NCBI RefSeq assembly: GCF_001625085.1
Contig: NZ_BDAW01000012.1
Location: 1-64,000, forward strand
Direction: 5' to 3'
Length of the DNA: 64,000 nucleotides
Source: Nocardia acidivorans NBRC 108247
Lineage (GTDB): Bacteria > Actinomycetota > Actinomycetes > Mycobacteriales > Mycobacteriaceae
The notes beneath the pieces were generated by a model. That model was given only the letters and a program-made list of their open reading frames with translations. It did no database searches and was not told where the DNA came from. Positions 44,322 through 52,727 of this stretch are shown here, in pieces (position 1 is the stretch's first letter; every line of letters begins with the position of its first letter). The position numbers and the translations under genes are program-made.

Positions 44322-45047
44322 ATGGGTGCGAGCCTGATGATCGTGGAGGACGACGACCGGGTTCGCGGCGCTCTGCGGCTCGCCATGGAGGACGAGGGGT
44401 ACGACGTCGCCGAGGCCGAGGAGGCCGAAACGGCCCTGGAGCATCTGCGCGATCACGGAGTGCCCGATGTGATGATCGTCGATCTCATGCTCGGCGAGAT
44501 GGACGGATTCACCTGCATCCGTGAGGTCCGCCGCGACCATGATGTCCCGATCATCGTGGTGAGTGCCCGCGACGACACCCACGATGTGGTCGCCGCGCTC
44601 GAAGCCGGTGCGGACGATTACGTCACCAAACCGTTCGAGATCAAGGAGATCACCGCACGCATGCGGGCGCTGCGCCGGCGTGCGCGCCTGGCCGGCGCCC
44701 AGGACGAGCCGCAGTCCGAATCGCCGGAGGAGGTGGTGCTGGACGCGGATCCGCAGGCGCCGCTGCTGCTTTCCCCCGACGGCGGCACCGTCCGCCGCGG
44801 CGATGAGGAGTTGCACCTGACCATTACCGAATTCCGGGTGCTGTGCGAACTGGCCGCGAGTCCGGGGCGGGTGTTGAGTCGCACCGCACTGCTGGAACGC
44901 ATTTGGGATCGCGGGTTCTTCGGTGACGAGCGGATTGTCGATGTCCACGTGCGCCGACTGCGCACCAAGATCGAGCAGGACCCGTCGGATCCACGGATTG
45001 TGGTCACGGTGCGCGGACTCGGCTACCGACTCGACGCGCAGCGTTGA
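44322..45047 (+). CDS. OmpR/PhoB-family response regulator
   Basis: Receiver domain with LMIVEDDDRVRGALRLAMED, phosphoacceptor Asp54 in MIVDLMLGEMDGF, VVSARDD and DYVTKPFEIKE. The C-terminal winged helix has TEFRVLCELAASPGRVLSRT and VDVHVRRLRTKIE then VRGLGYRLD. ATG 44322 is chosen over ATG 44316 because GAGGG lies six bases before it and directly abuts the other. The stop overlaps the kinase start by one base (TGATG). It lies about 860 bases upstream of ectA, so a link to osmotic control is possible but unproven. Confidence 0.92.
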   Translation: MGASLMIVEDDDRVRGALRLAMEDEGYDVAEAEEAETALEHLRDHGVPDVMIVDLMLGEMDGFTCIREVRRDHDVPIIVVSARDDTHDVVAALEAGADDYVTKPFEIKEITARMRALRRRARLAGAQDEPQSESPEEVVLDADPQAPLLLSPDGGTVRRGDEELHLTITEFRVLCELAASPGRVLSRTALLERIWDRGFFGDERIVDVHVRRLRTKIEQDPSDPRIVVTVRGLGYRLDAQR

Positions 45048-45835
45048 TGCCGACCGTGGTGGTCGCGATCATCGCGGCCATATGCGGTGTGGCGGTAGGG
45101 GTTTATTTCACCCGGCGGCGGCTCTCCACCACCGTGGAGGAGTTCAACACCATGGTGGATTCGCTGCGACGCCGGGTGGAGCGCGAACGCCGCCTGGTCG
45201 GCGATGTGAGCCATGAACTCCGCACCCCGCTGACCACGCTCATCACGAGTGTCGGTGTGCTGAACCGGCATTCGAGTGAATTACCCGAAAGATCGCGCCG
45301 CGCACTCGAATTCGTGAGCGCCGAGCTCGAACATCTGCGGCACATCCTGGACGATATGCTCGAACTGGCCCGGGTGGAGGCCGGTGTGCACCGTGGCGAC
45401 ACCGAATTACTCTCGGCCGCAGAGCTTCTCACCCATATGCTGGCCGAGCGGTCATACCCGCCCGATCTGCTCGAGGTGCGCGGTGAGGTGATGATCACCG
45501 GTCGCAAGCTCGAACTCGAGCGCGCCATCGGCAATCTGCTCGACAATGCGAACCGGCACGGCTGCGGAGTGGTGGCGGTATCGGCTGTTCGCGCCGGTCC
45601 GGAGGTGGTGATCACCGTCGACGACGCCGGTTCCGGAGTGCCTGCGGCGGAACGGGAACGGATCTTCGAACGCTTCGCCACGGTCCGCAATGCCCGGCGC
45701 GCCGCCAGCGGCACCGGTATCGGCCTGGCCCTGGTCGCGGAAACCGTTGCGGCGCACCGTGGCCGAGTGGAGTGCGGCGAACGCCCCGGCGGCGGTGCGC
45801 GATTCGCCATCAGGTTGCCCAGCCCCGCTCCCTGA
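45047..45835 (+). CDS. short sensor histidine kinase
   Basis: A 262-residue kinase with one N-terminal membrane helix (VVVAIIAAICGVAVGVYF) and practically no extracytoplasmic part. The HisKA domain is LVGDVSHELRTPLTTLITSV and the HATPase domain contains GNLLDNANRHG, DDAGSGVP and GTGIGLALVAETV. Unlike most OmpR-type kinases it has no sensory loop or HAMP domain, so it must sense through the membrane, a partner protein or the cytosol. It is coupled to the regulator gene by TGATG and precedes the ectoine operon. Confidence 0.9.
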   Translation: MPTVVVAIIAAICGVAVGVYFTRRRLSTTVEEFNTMVDSLRRRVERERRLVGDVSHELRTPLTTLITSVGVLNRHSSELPERSRRALEFVSAELEHLRHILDDMLELARVEAGVHRGDTELLSAAELLTHMLAERSYPPDLLEVRGEVMITGRKLELERAIGNLLDNANRHGCGVVAVSAVRAGPEVVITVDDAGSGVPAAERERIFERFATVRNARRAASGTGIGLALVAETVAAHRGRVECGERPGGGARFAIRLPSPAP

Positions 45836-45908
45836 CACGGGATCGTCACACGATCGTAATGTGGCGAAAAGAAGACCTCAAAGTTTGTTCGCCAACCTGG
45901 AAAGGGTC

Positions 45909-46493
45909 ATGCAGACCCAATTCACGAAATTCGACGCACTAGTTCGACAAATCACTCCGGAGCCACCACCGGTACTGTCACCGGTGCGCTGGAATCGCGG
46001 CGGGAATGCGGCGGTGCTGCGCACTCCGGACTTGGCAGACGGAGCGCGGTTGTGGCAGATCGCCGCGAATTCGGGAGTCCTCGACACCAATTCGAGTTAT
46101 GCCTATCTGCTGTGGTGCCGGGATTTCGCGGCCACCTCGGCGGTCGCCGAAATCGACGGCGCGATCGGCGGATTCGTCATCGGCTATCTGCGCCCGCAAC
46201 AGCCGGACGCCTTCTTCGTCTGGCAGGTCGCGGTGGAGCCCGAACATCGCGGTAAGGGCCTGGGTGTGGCCATGCTCGACTACCTGTTCGACGGTCTCGC
46301 CGAACAGGGCATCTCCGCACTCGAGACCACTGTTTCGCCGGACAACGCGGCCTCCATCGCGATGTTCGGCGCACTCGCCCGGCGGCACGGCGCCGGGCTC
46401 ACCCGCCGCCGGCTCTTCGATCCCGGCCATTTTCCCGACGGCCATGAGCCCGAGCATCTGTTCCGTATAGCCCTCGACCAGGAGGTTGGATGA
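45909..46493 (+). CDS. ectA: L-2,4-diaminobutyric acid acetyltransferase
   Basis: GNAT enzyme that acetylates 2,4-diaminobutyrate with acetyl-CoA, the second step of ectoine synthesis. Acetyl-CoA-binding motif QVAVEPEHRGKGLGVAMLDY, then TTVSPDNAASIAMF, as in other EctA. 194 residues from ATG 45909 (GGAAAGG upstream); a GTG further upstream would add about 16 residues. The stop overlaps ectB. First gene of ectABC. Confidence 0.94.
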   Translation: MQTQFTKFDALVRQITPEPPPVLSPVRWNRGGNAAVLRTPDLADGARLWQIAANSGVLDTNSSYAYLLWCRDFAATSAVAEIDGAIGGFVIGYLRPQQPDAFFVWQVAVEPEHRGKGLGVAMLDYLFDGLAEQGISALETTVSPDNAASIAMFGALARRHGAGLTRRRLFDPGHFPDGHEPEHLFRIALDQEVG

Positions 46494-47767
46494 TGACTAC
46501 CCTCGACATGACCATCTTCGAAGAACTCGAATCGAATGTGCGCGGTTATTGCCGGGCCTGGCCGACGGTATTCGACAGCGCCTCCGGAGCCTGGCTGCGT
46601 GATGAGGAGGGCCGCGATTATCTGGACTTCTTCGCCGGTGCGGGCGCACTGAATTACGGCCACAACAATCCGGTGCTCAAGCAGGCGCTGGTGGATTACA
46701 TTATGGCCGACGGCATTACGCACGGCCTGGATATGTCGACCGTCGCCAAACGTCGACTGCTGGAGACGATTCAGCGCACCATCCTGGCTCCGCGCGACCT
46801 GGACTACAAGGTGCAGTTCCCCGGGCCCACCGGTGCGAACGCGGTCGAGGCGGCGCTGAAACTGGCCCGTAAGGTGACCGGGCGGACCACAATCCTGAAC
46901 TTCACCAACGCATTCCACGGTATGACCCTGGGTGCGCTGGCCGTCACCGGCAATGCCGCCAAACGGGCCGGGGCCGGTGTGCCGCTGCTGCATGCCACGC
47001 CCATGCCCTATGACGGCTACCTGCCCGACGCCGATGAGGACCCCTTCCTCTGGATGGAGACCATCCTCGATGACGCCTCCTCCGGTGTGGACAAGCCCGC
47101 CGCGGTCATCGTGGAGACCGTGCAGGGTGAGGGCGGTGTCAATATCGCGCGTCCCGAGTGGCTGCGCAGCCTGGCCCACCTGTGTGCCGCGCGTGAGATT
47201 CTGCTGATCGTCGACGATGTGCAGATGGGTTGCGGGCGCACCGGGCCGTTCTTCTCCTTCGAGGCCGCCGACATCACCCCCGATATCGTGACGCTGTCGA
47301 AATCCATTGGCGGCTACGGTCTTCCGATGGCGCTGGTGCTCATGAAGCCCGAACTCGACCAGTGGGCGCCGGGTGAGCACAACGGCACCTTCCGGGGGAA
47401 CAATCCGGCCTTCGTGACCGCGCAGGTGGCGCTCGACCACTACTGGTCCGACACCCTGCTGGCCGCCTCGACCATGGCCAAAGGTGAACTGGTGCACCGT
47501 AATCTGATCGAGCTGAGTTCGGCCTACCCGGGCCTGTCGACCCGCGGTCGCGGTCTGGTGCACGGTCTGGTCTTCGAAGAGCCCTCGCAGGCGGGCAAGG
47601 TGTGCCAGGTGGCCTTCGAGCACGGTCTGCTCACCGAGACCTCCGGCGCCTGCGACGAAGTGGTGAAACTGCTGCCGCCGCTGACGATCACCGATTCCGA
47701 GCTCGAACACGGCCTGGGCATCCTGGCCGAATCGGTGGCCACCGTCTGCGACGGAGTGCTGAAATGA
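46490..47767 (+). CDS. ectB: diaminobutyrate--2-oxoglutarate transaminase
   Basis: Class III PLP aminotransferase converting aspartate semialdehyde to 2,4-diaminobutyrate, the first committed ectoine step. FPGPTGANAVEAALKLARK, the substrate/PLP region FHGMTLGALAVTGN, VDDVQMGCGRTG and the Lys of LSKSIGGYGLPMA are as expected over 425 residues. Two adjacent ATG codons (46490 and 46493) follow GGAGG; the second has the better spacing. The end overlaps ectC as ATGA. Confidence 0.95.
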   Translation: MMTTLDMTIFEELESNVRGYCRAWPTVFDSASGAWLRDEEGRDYLDFFAGAGALNYGHNNPVLKQALVDYIMADGITHGLDMSTVAKRRLLETIQRTILAPRDLDYKVQFPGPTGANAVEAALKLARKVTGRTTILNFTNAFHGMTLGALAVTGNAAKRAGAGVPLLHATPMPYDGYLPDADEDPFLWMETILDDASSGVDKPAAVIVETVQGEGGVNIARPEWLRSLAHLCAAREILLIVDDVQMGCGRTGPFFSFEAADITPDIVTLSKSIGGYGLPMALVLMKPELDQWAPGEHNGTFRGNNPAFVTAQVALDHYWSDTLLAASTMAKGELVHRNLIELSSAYPGLSTRGRGLVHGLVFEEPSQAGKVCQVAFEHGLLTETSGACDEVVKLLPPLTITDSELEHGLGILAESVATVCDGVLK

Positions 47768-48159
47768 TCGTGCGCACCACCTCGGAGATCACCGGAACCG
47801 ACCGCGACGTGGCCGAGGCGGGCTGGCGCAGCAAGCGCATCATCCTGGGCGGTGACGGCGTGGGTTTCTCCTTCCACGAGACCACCATCGAGGCCGATAC
47901 CGAGCACGAATTCCACTACCGCAATCACGTCGAGGCGGTCTGGCTGGTCGAGGGCACGGGCACACTCGAGGATCTCGACAACGCCGTCACCTATGAGCTC
48001 GGCCCCGGCTCGATGTATCTGCTGAACGGCCATGAGCGGCATCGCCTGCGCACCCGCACCCGTATGCGCATGCTGTGCGTGTTCAATCCGCCGGTCACCG
48101 GTCAGGAAGTGCATGACGAGCACGGGGTCTACCCGCTCGTCGCCGTACCCGCCGATTAG
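47764..48159 (+). CDS. ectC: L-ectoine synthase
   Basis: Cupin-fold dehydratase that closes N-acetyl-diaminobutyrate to ectoine. It begins MIVRTTSEITGTDRDV and has EHEFHYRNHVEAVWLVEG, with the metal-binding region, and MYLLNGHERHRLR. At 131 residues it has typical length. It is coupled to ectB by ATGA. A broken ectD follows 23 bases downstream, so the end product is probably ectoine rather than 5-hydroxyectoine. Confidence 0.95.
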   Translation: MIVRTTSEITGTDRDVAEAGWRSKRIILGGDGVGFSFHETTIEADTEHEFHYRNHVEAVWLVEGTGTLEDLDNAVTYELGPGSMYLLNGHERHRLRTRTRMRMLCVFNPPVTGQEVHDEHGVYPLVAVPAD

Positions 48160-48182
48160 CCGAAGATGGGAGTTCCCAAGGA

Positions 48183-48370
48183 ATGTCGTCGCCGACCCAC
48201 ACTCTGATCGGTCGCTGTCCCACCCGCACCTCGGGACCCGCCCCGCATCTCGAGCGGGTCGATCCGTGTGGGGCGAGATCGGCTTCCCGGCGTCGGCGGA
48301 TTTCGAGAACGACGGTTATGCGGTCCTGGACGGGCTGCTCGATCGCGAGGAGGTGGCCGATGTGGAGCCC
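48183..48370 (+). pseudogene. ectD: ectoine hydroxylase remnant (N-terminal stump)
   Basis: From ATG 48183 the first frame reads CPTRTSGPAPHLERVDP, matching the YPTR...DP start of EctD. A one-base deletion near 48266-48270 moves the rest to another frame: SVWGEIGFPASADFENDGYA then VLDGLLDREEVADV. EctD of relatives reads DPVVWG...FERDGF...LIDEDEVA at this place. After about 62 residues homology ends and a MarR gene follows; the iron-binding core of the ~300-residue dioxygenase is missing. The position directly after ectC is the normal place for ectD. Confidence 0.8.
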
Positions 48371-48441
48371 CGCGGTCCACCTCCGATCGGCGGGGTGTGT
48401 CGGCGTTTCGGCGGCGGTCGCCGGGCGAAAGGACGCCGGCG

Positions 48442-48906
48442 GTGCGGGAAGATGGGGCGGTGACCACCGAGAGCGATCACCCCGAACCGCCGCCCGCGAG
48501 CGCGTCGATCATCGTGCTGACCCTGGCGCATCGTATCGAGGCCGAACTCGCCGCGGCCCTGATGCCGCTGCGGCTCACCGTCTCCCGGCTGGCGCTGCTC
48601 GGGCATATCGCGAGGGTGCCCGGTGCGTCGTTCAGTGATCTGGCGCGGATGGGGGCGATCAGCGTGCAGAGTGTGCACACCGCGGTGAAGGCGATGGTGG
48701 CCGCGGGGTTGGTGCGGGATCGCACGGCGCGGGCGGGTTCGGCCTCGATCATCGAGTTGACCGCCGAAGGGAAGCGGCTGTTGCACGCGGCGCAGGAGGT
48801 CGTCGCCGAGGTGGACGAGCGGCTGTTCGGTCCGGCCGCCGATCCGTTCCAGCGCCAGGTGGGCACCGCCGTACTCGCCGCCTTCGCCCGTCGAAACGGT
48901 TCCTGA
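48442..48906 (+). CDS. MarR-family transcriptional regulator
   Basis: A 154-residue winged-helix protein: LRLTVSRLALLGHIARVPGA, then SFSDLARMGAISVQSVHTAV, KAMVAAGLVRDR and the wing SASIIELTAEGKRLL. Two GTG starts (48442 and 48460) have equally good purine-rich sites upstream. The gene lies on the edge of the deleted ectD and immediately upstream of a membrane-protein gene with a double palindromic operator, its likely target. Confidence 0.88.
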   Translation: MREDGAVTTESDHPEPPPASASIIVLTLAHRIEAELAAALMPLRLTVSRLALLGHIARVPGASFSDLARMGAISVQSVHTAVKAMVAAGLVRDRTARAGSASIIELTAEGKRLLHAAQEVVAEVDERLFGPAADPFQRQVGTAVLAAFARRNGS

Positions 48907-48940
48907 TCCTCGATTTCCGCGGTGGCGGTGACCTTTTCAC

Positions 48941-48992
48941 AACCTTCAACCAAGCTGAAGCCCGGCGCTATGCTTCAGCCGGACTGAAGGTT
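48941..48992. promoter_or_regulatory. double MarR-type operator over a promoter
   Basis: Two copies of CTTCA-N7-TGAAG (48944-48960 and 48974-48990) are arranged as a symmetrical 52-bp palindrome: outer arms AACCTTCA / TGAAGGTT and inner arms GCTGAAGC / GCTTCAGC share one centre. A TATGCT at 48970-48975 between the copies may be a -10 element. The site lies 11 bases before the start of the membrane-protein gene. Confidence 0.75.
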
Positions 48993-49003
48993 GGAGGATT
49001 GTC

Positions 49004-49450
49004 ATGCAGAAGATTCTGCTGTCGATACACGTGCTGGTCGCCATTGTCTTCGTGGGCGGATCCGCCGTCGCCGCAAGCCTGTTCCCGCGCTACGCGCCGC
49101 TGGCGGTCGACGCGGCGACGCCCGCGCCGGAGCAAAATATCGCCGTGGCCAAGGCATTCCACCGCATTACCGGCACCTACGCCGCCCTGGCCCTGTCCGT
49201 CCCGATCGTGGGCATCGCGCTGGCGGCGGTCCAGGGCCGGATGGGCGAGGTCTGGATCACCCTCTCCATGGGCCTCACCTTCGCGGCGGGCGCGCTGCTG
49301 GCGGCCTTCATCCATCCGCTGCAACGCCAAGCGCTCGAGCACCCCGACGCGGGACAGCGCCTGCGCACCCTGTCCATGACCTCGGGCATCTACAACCTGC
49401 TCTGGGCGGCTGTCGTGGTCCTCATGATCTCCCGCCCCGGCGCGCACTGA
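49004..49450 (+). CDS. DUF2269-like membrane protein
   Basis: A 148-residue protein with four predicted helices (LLSIHVLVAIVFVGGSAVAA; YAALALSVPIVGIALAAVQG; WITLSMGLTFAAGALLAAFI; GIYNLLWAAVVVLMI). The layout resembles DUF2269/CopD-like small membrane proteins; the function is unknown. ATG 49004 has GGAGG seven bases upstream. Expression is probably controlled by the preceding MarR gene through the operator at 48941. Confidence 0.75.
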   Translation: MQKILLSIHVLVAIVFVGGSAVAASLFPRYAPLAVDAATPAPEQNIAVAKAFHRITGTYAALALSVPIVGIALAAVQGRMGEVWITLSMGLTFAAGALLAAFIHPLQRQALEHPDAGQRLRTLSMTSGIYNLLWAAVVVLMISRPGAH

Positions 49451-49604
49451 CGGCACGAATTCCCCTGTGCGCTGTGAGGTATGGGCGTATCGGGCCACGG
49501 GAGAAGCGGCAGAACAGTATGTTTGTACGGTCGCCCTGTGGCTGCCTCTGATCGGTGCCGGAGCTTCAACGCGTGTTGTCCTCTTCTACCGGGAGGGATT
49601 TGTT

Positions 49605-50861
49605 GTGATTGGTGCTGTGTCGTGGATCAACACTCGTGTTGCCCGCATCAATGCGGATCTTGTTGCGCTGTACCGGGATCTGCACGCGCATCCCGAGCTT
49701 TCCTTCGCCGAGCATCGGACCGCGGGGATCGCCGCTCGGCGCGCCCGGGCGCTCGGCTTCGAGGTGACCGAGGGCGTCGGTGGGACGGGTGTGGTCGCGC
49801 GCCTGGTGAACGGTCCCGGCCCGACGGTGCTGTTGCGCGCCGATATGGACGGGCTGCCGGTGCGTGAGCAGACCGGGCTCGCGTACGCCTCGACCGCCTT
49901 CGATCCGGAGTGCGGTGAGCCGGTGATGCATGCCTGCGGGCACGATATGCACACCGTCTGCCTGCTCGGCGCGCTGGATGCGCTGGTGCAGGCCCGCGCG
50001 CGGTGGTCGGGCACGGTGGTGGCGGTCTTCCAGCCCGCCGAGGAGGTCGGGCGCGGTGCGCAGGCCATGGTCGACGACGGTCTGTTCGAGCGCTTCGGTA
50101 AGCCGGAAATCGTACTGGCGCAGCATGTTCTGCCGATCGCGGTGGGAACGGTGGCGACCCATCCGGGTCCCTTCCTCGCCGCGAACGACAGCCTGCGGAT
50201 CACCCTGCACGGTCGCGGCGGTCACGGCTCGCGCCCCGAGACGACCGTCGACCCGATCGTGATGGCCGCCGCGGCCGTCCTGCGTTTGCAGACCATCGTC
50301 TCGCGTGAGGTCGCCGCCACGGATCGGGCGGTCGTGACGATCGGCAGTCTGCACGCGGGCGCCAAGGAGAACATCATCGCCGATGAGGCCGTGCTCGGGG
50401 TCAGCGTGCGCACCTACTCCACCGAGGTGCGCGATCGGGTGGTCGAGGCGGTGCGGCGCATCGTGTGCGCGGAAGCCGCGGCTTCGGGCGCGGATCGCGC
50501 GCCGACCATCGAGTTGCTGATGCGCCTACCGGTAACCGTCAATGATCCGGTGGCACTGGACAAGACGCGCGGCGCGCTATCGAATGCCCTCGGGGCCGAA
50601 CGGGTCCTGAACATCGCCGCCTTCCCTGCGAGCGAGGACGTCGGCATCCTCGCCGAGGCCGCCGGCGCGCCACTGTCCTTCTGGTTCTTCGGCGGAGCCG
50701 ATCCCGCGAAAGTCGCCGCGGCGCAAGAGAACGGCACCGTAGAACGCGATATCCCCATGAATCACTCGCCGTACTTCGCACCCCTGGCCGAACCGGCCAT
50801 CGACTGCGGCGTAACCGCACTGACCGCGGCGGCTTTCGCCTGGCTGGACTCGAATCCCTGA
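49605..50861 (+). CDS. M20-family amidohydrolase/peptidase
   Basis: Zinc-dependent amidohydrolase of 418 residues of the hippurate hydrolase/IAA-amino-acid hydrolase type. LHAHPELSFAEHRTAGIAA, the metal ligands in MHACGHDMHTVCLLGALDAL and FQPAEEVGRGAQAMVDDGLF, and a dimerisation domain with GRGGHGSRPETTVDPI are present. GTG 49605 has GGGAGGG seven bases upstream. The substrate is unknown; N-acyl amino acids are typical. Confidence 0.9.
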   Translation: MIGAVSWINTRVARINADLVALYRDLHAHPELSFAEHRTAGIAARRARALGFEVTEGVGGTGVVARLVNGPGPTVLLRADMDGLPVREQTGLAYASTAFDPECGEPVMHACGHDMHTVCLLGALDALVQARARWSGTVVAVFQPAEEVGRGAQAMVDDGLFERFGKPEIVLAQHVLPIAVGTVATHPGPFLAANDSLRITLHGRGGHGSRPETTVDPIVMAAAAVLRLQTIVSREVAATDRAVVTIGSLHAGAKENIIADEAVLGVSVRTYSTEVRDRVVEAVRRIVCAEAAASGADRAPTIELLMRLPVTVNDPVALDKTRGALSNALGAERVLNIAAFPASEDVGILAEAAGAPLSFWFFGGADPAKVAAAQENGTVERDIPMNHSPYFAPLAEPAIDCGVTALTAAAFAWLDSNP

Positions 50862-50880
50862 GCGCGCAACGGTTTCGGGT

Positions 50881-51726
50881 TCAGTCGCGCACCCGGGCAT
50901 TCTCATCCGTCCGAACCTCGCCGACCGCGTCCAGGCCGGCGAGCAGGCGCAGGCCGTCCGCGGCGGCGCTGTCGGGCGCGGCGGACAGCACGATCAGTTC
51001 CATCCCCGATTCGTTCGGGAGTGCGAAGTTCTCCTGATGCAGTTCCAGCAGGCCGACCAGTGGATGCCGGTACGCCTTGCGGCCGTGGGTTCGGGCGCGC
51101 ACATCCGCGCGCGCCCACAGTCGGCGGAAACGCTCACTGCCCATGGACAATTCGCCGATGAGTGAGGCCAGGCGCGGATCGTCGGGGTACTTGCCCGCGG
51201 CCAGTCGCAGATGTCCGACCACATCGCGGGTGCACTGTTCCCAGTCCGCGTAGAGCCCGCGCTCGGCCTCCTCGAGGAAGATGTGCCGGGCGGTGTTCAG
51301 CCCGGGCAGCGGACGATCGTAGAGGAGTCCGGCCAGGCGATTCCCGGCGACCACGTCCAGGCGGTGGTCCATGATCAGGGCAGGCGCGTCGGCGACCAGA
51401 TCGAGGACCCGCAGCAGTTCCGGGCGCACCCGCCCGCTCGGTGCCTTGGCGCGGCGACGGCGTTGCCGCGCCAGCCGGTCGAGGTGTTCACGTTCGATCT
51501 CATCGAGTCCCAGGACCCGCGCCAGAGCATCGAGCACCTGCTCCGAAGGCTGCGTCGCCCGCCCCTGCTCCAAGCGCACGTAATAATCCACGCTGACCCC
51601 CGACAGATGCGCGACCTCCTCACGCCGCAATCCCTCGACGCGGCGATACCGGTCCGCGGGAATGCCGACGGTCGCCGGATCGACCCGGGACCGCCGGGTA
51701 CGCAAAAAACCCGCAAGATCATCCAT
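50881..51726 (-). CDS. XRE-family regulator with MmyB-like ligand domain
   Basis: A 281-residue regulator. The N-terminal helix-turn-helix reads RRVEGLRREEVAHLSGVSVD then YYVRLEQGRATQPSEQVLDA. The C-terminal MmyB-like PAS-type domain contains LVADAPALIMDHRLDVVAGN and a conserved WEQCTRDVVGHLR. In Streptomyces such MmyB-type proteins bind fatty acids. It is divergent from the quinone-reductase gene, separated by 139 bases, a common pairing in which the regulator represses the reductase. Confidence 0.9.
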   Translation of the reverse strand: MDDLAGFLRTRRSRVDPATVGIPADRYRRVEGLRREEVAHLSGVSVDYYVRLEQGRATQPSEQVLDALARVLGLDEIEREHLDRLARQRRRRAKAPSGRVRPELLRVLDLVADAPALIMDHRLDVVAGNRLAGLLYDRPLPGLNTARHIFLEEAERGLYADWEQCTRDVVGHLRLAAGKYPDDPRLASLIGELSMGSERFRRLWARADVRARTHGRKAYRHPLVGLLELHQENFALPNESGMELIVLSAAPDSAAADGLRLLAGLDAVGEVRTDENARVRD

Positions 51727-51865
51727 GCCCTCCAGTATGGCGTCGCCGCCGCCGGTGAAGGTGGTCCTGCCGTTACCAGGAAGCTCCGTCCGATGGAAGC
51801 GCCGCCCCTGAACGAACGGCGGCGTGCGGCCCACGATCGAAGGCATCCGATCCGAAGGAGTTTCC

Positions 51866-52645
51866 ATGAAGACGCTCATCGTCCACGCGCACCCCGAGCC
51901 GAATTCGCTCAATGGCTCGCTCAAGGACCTGGCCGTGTCCACTCTCGAATCCCTGGGGCACGAGGTCCGGGTGAGCGATCTCTACGCGATGAACTGGAAG
52001 GCGGTGGTGGATGCGGACGATTACGGTCCGGCCGCCTCGAACCCGCTGCGGGTCGCCCGCGATTCCGGCCGCGCGTTCGACGCGGGCACCCTCACCGAGG
52101 ATGTCCGCGCCGAACAGCGCAAGCTGCTGTGGGCCGACACGATCATCTTCCAATTCCCGCTGTGGTGGTATTCGATGCCCGCCATTCTCAAAGGCTGGGT
52201 GGACCGGGTGTTCACCTACAACTTCGCCTACGGCGTCGGCGAGCACAGCGACACCCGCTACGGCGAACGCTTCGGCGAGGGCACCCTCGCGGGCCGAAAA
52301 GCCTTGCTGTCGGTCACCATCGGCGGCCCCGAGTCGCACTATTCCGCCCGCGGTATCAACGGCCCCATCGACGATCTGCTCTTCCCCATCCAGCACGGCA
52401 TCCTCTACTACCCGGGCATCGAGGTCCTGCCGCCCTTCGTCCTGCACGGCACCGACCGCCTGACCGAGCAGGACTATCCGGACGTGGCCAAGGCATGGAA
52501 GGAGCGCCTGCTGACCCTGGACTCCACCGACCCCATCCCATTCCGCCCACAGAACTTCGGTGACTACGAAATCCCGTCCCTGCACCTCAAGCACGGGCTG
52601 GAACCATTGGGCCGCAAGGGTTTCGAACTGCATGTACGCCACTGA
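51866..52645 (+). CDS. NAD(P)H dehydrogenase (quinone), flavodoxin-like fold
   Basis: MdaB/KefF-type reductase of 259 residues. KTLIVHAHPEPNSLNGSLKD forms the FMN phosphate loop; ADTIIFQFPLWWYSMPAILK and GWVDRVFTYNFAYG are typical. It probably reduces quinones or electrophiles by two electrons. ATG 51866 has GAAGGAG five bases upstream. A bidirectional terminator follows, with the acyl-CoA ligase gene converging. Confidence 0.9.
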   Translation: MKTLIVHAHPEPNSLNGSLKDLAVSTLESLGHEVRVSDLYAMNWKAVVDADDYGPAASNPLRVARDSGRAFDAGTLTEDVRAEQRKLLWADTIIFQFPLWWYSMPAILKGWVDRVFTYNFAYGVGEHSDTRYGERFGEGTLAGRKALLSVTIGGPESHYSARGINGPIDDLLFPIQHGILYYPGIEVLPPFVLHGTDRLTEQDYPDVAKAWKERLLTLDSTDPIPFRPQNFGDYEIPSLHLKHGLEPLGRKGFELHVRH

Positions 52646-52678
52646 TCACACATTCGGCGGCCCGCGTTTCGAGTCGGG

Positions 52679-52712
52679 AACGCCCCGCCGGCCGAAAGGT
52701 CGACGGGGCGTT
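52679..52712. terminator. bidirectional terminator
   Basis: AACGCCCCG (52679-52687) / CGGGGCGTT (52704-52712), 9-bp perfect outer stem, with a second short stem CGGCC/GGTCG and GAAA loop inside. It lies between the convergent quinone reductase and acyl-CoA ligase genes. Confidence 0.7.
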
Positions 52713-52727
52713 GGATATTCGATGCGA

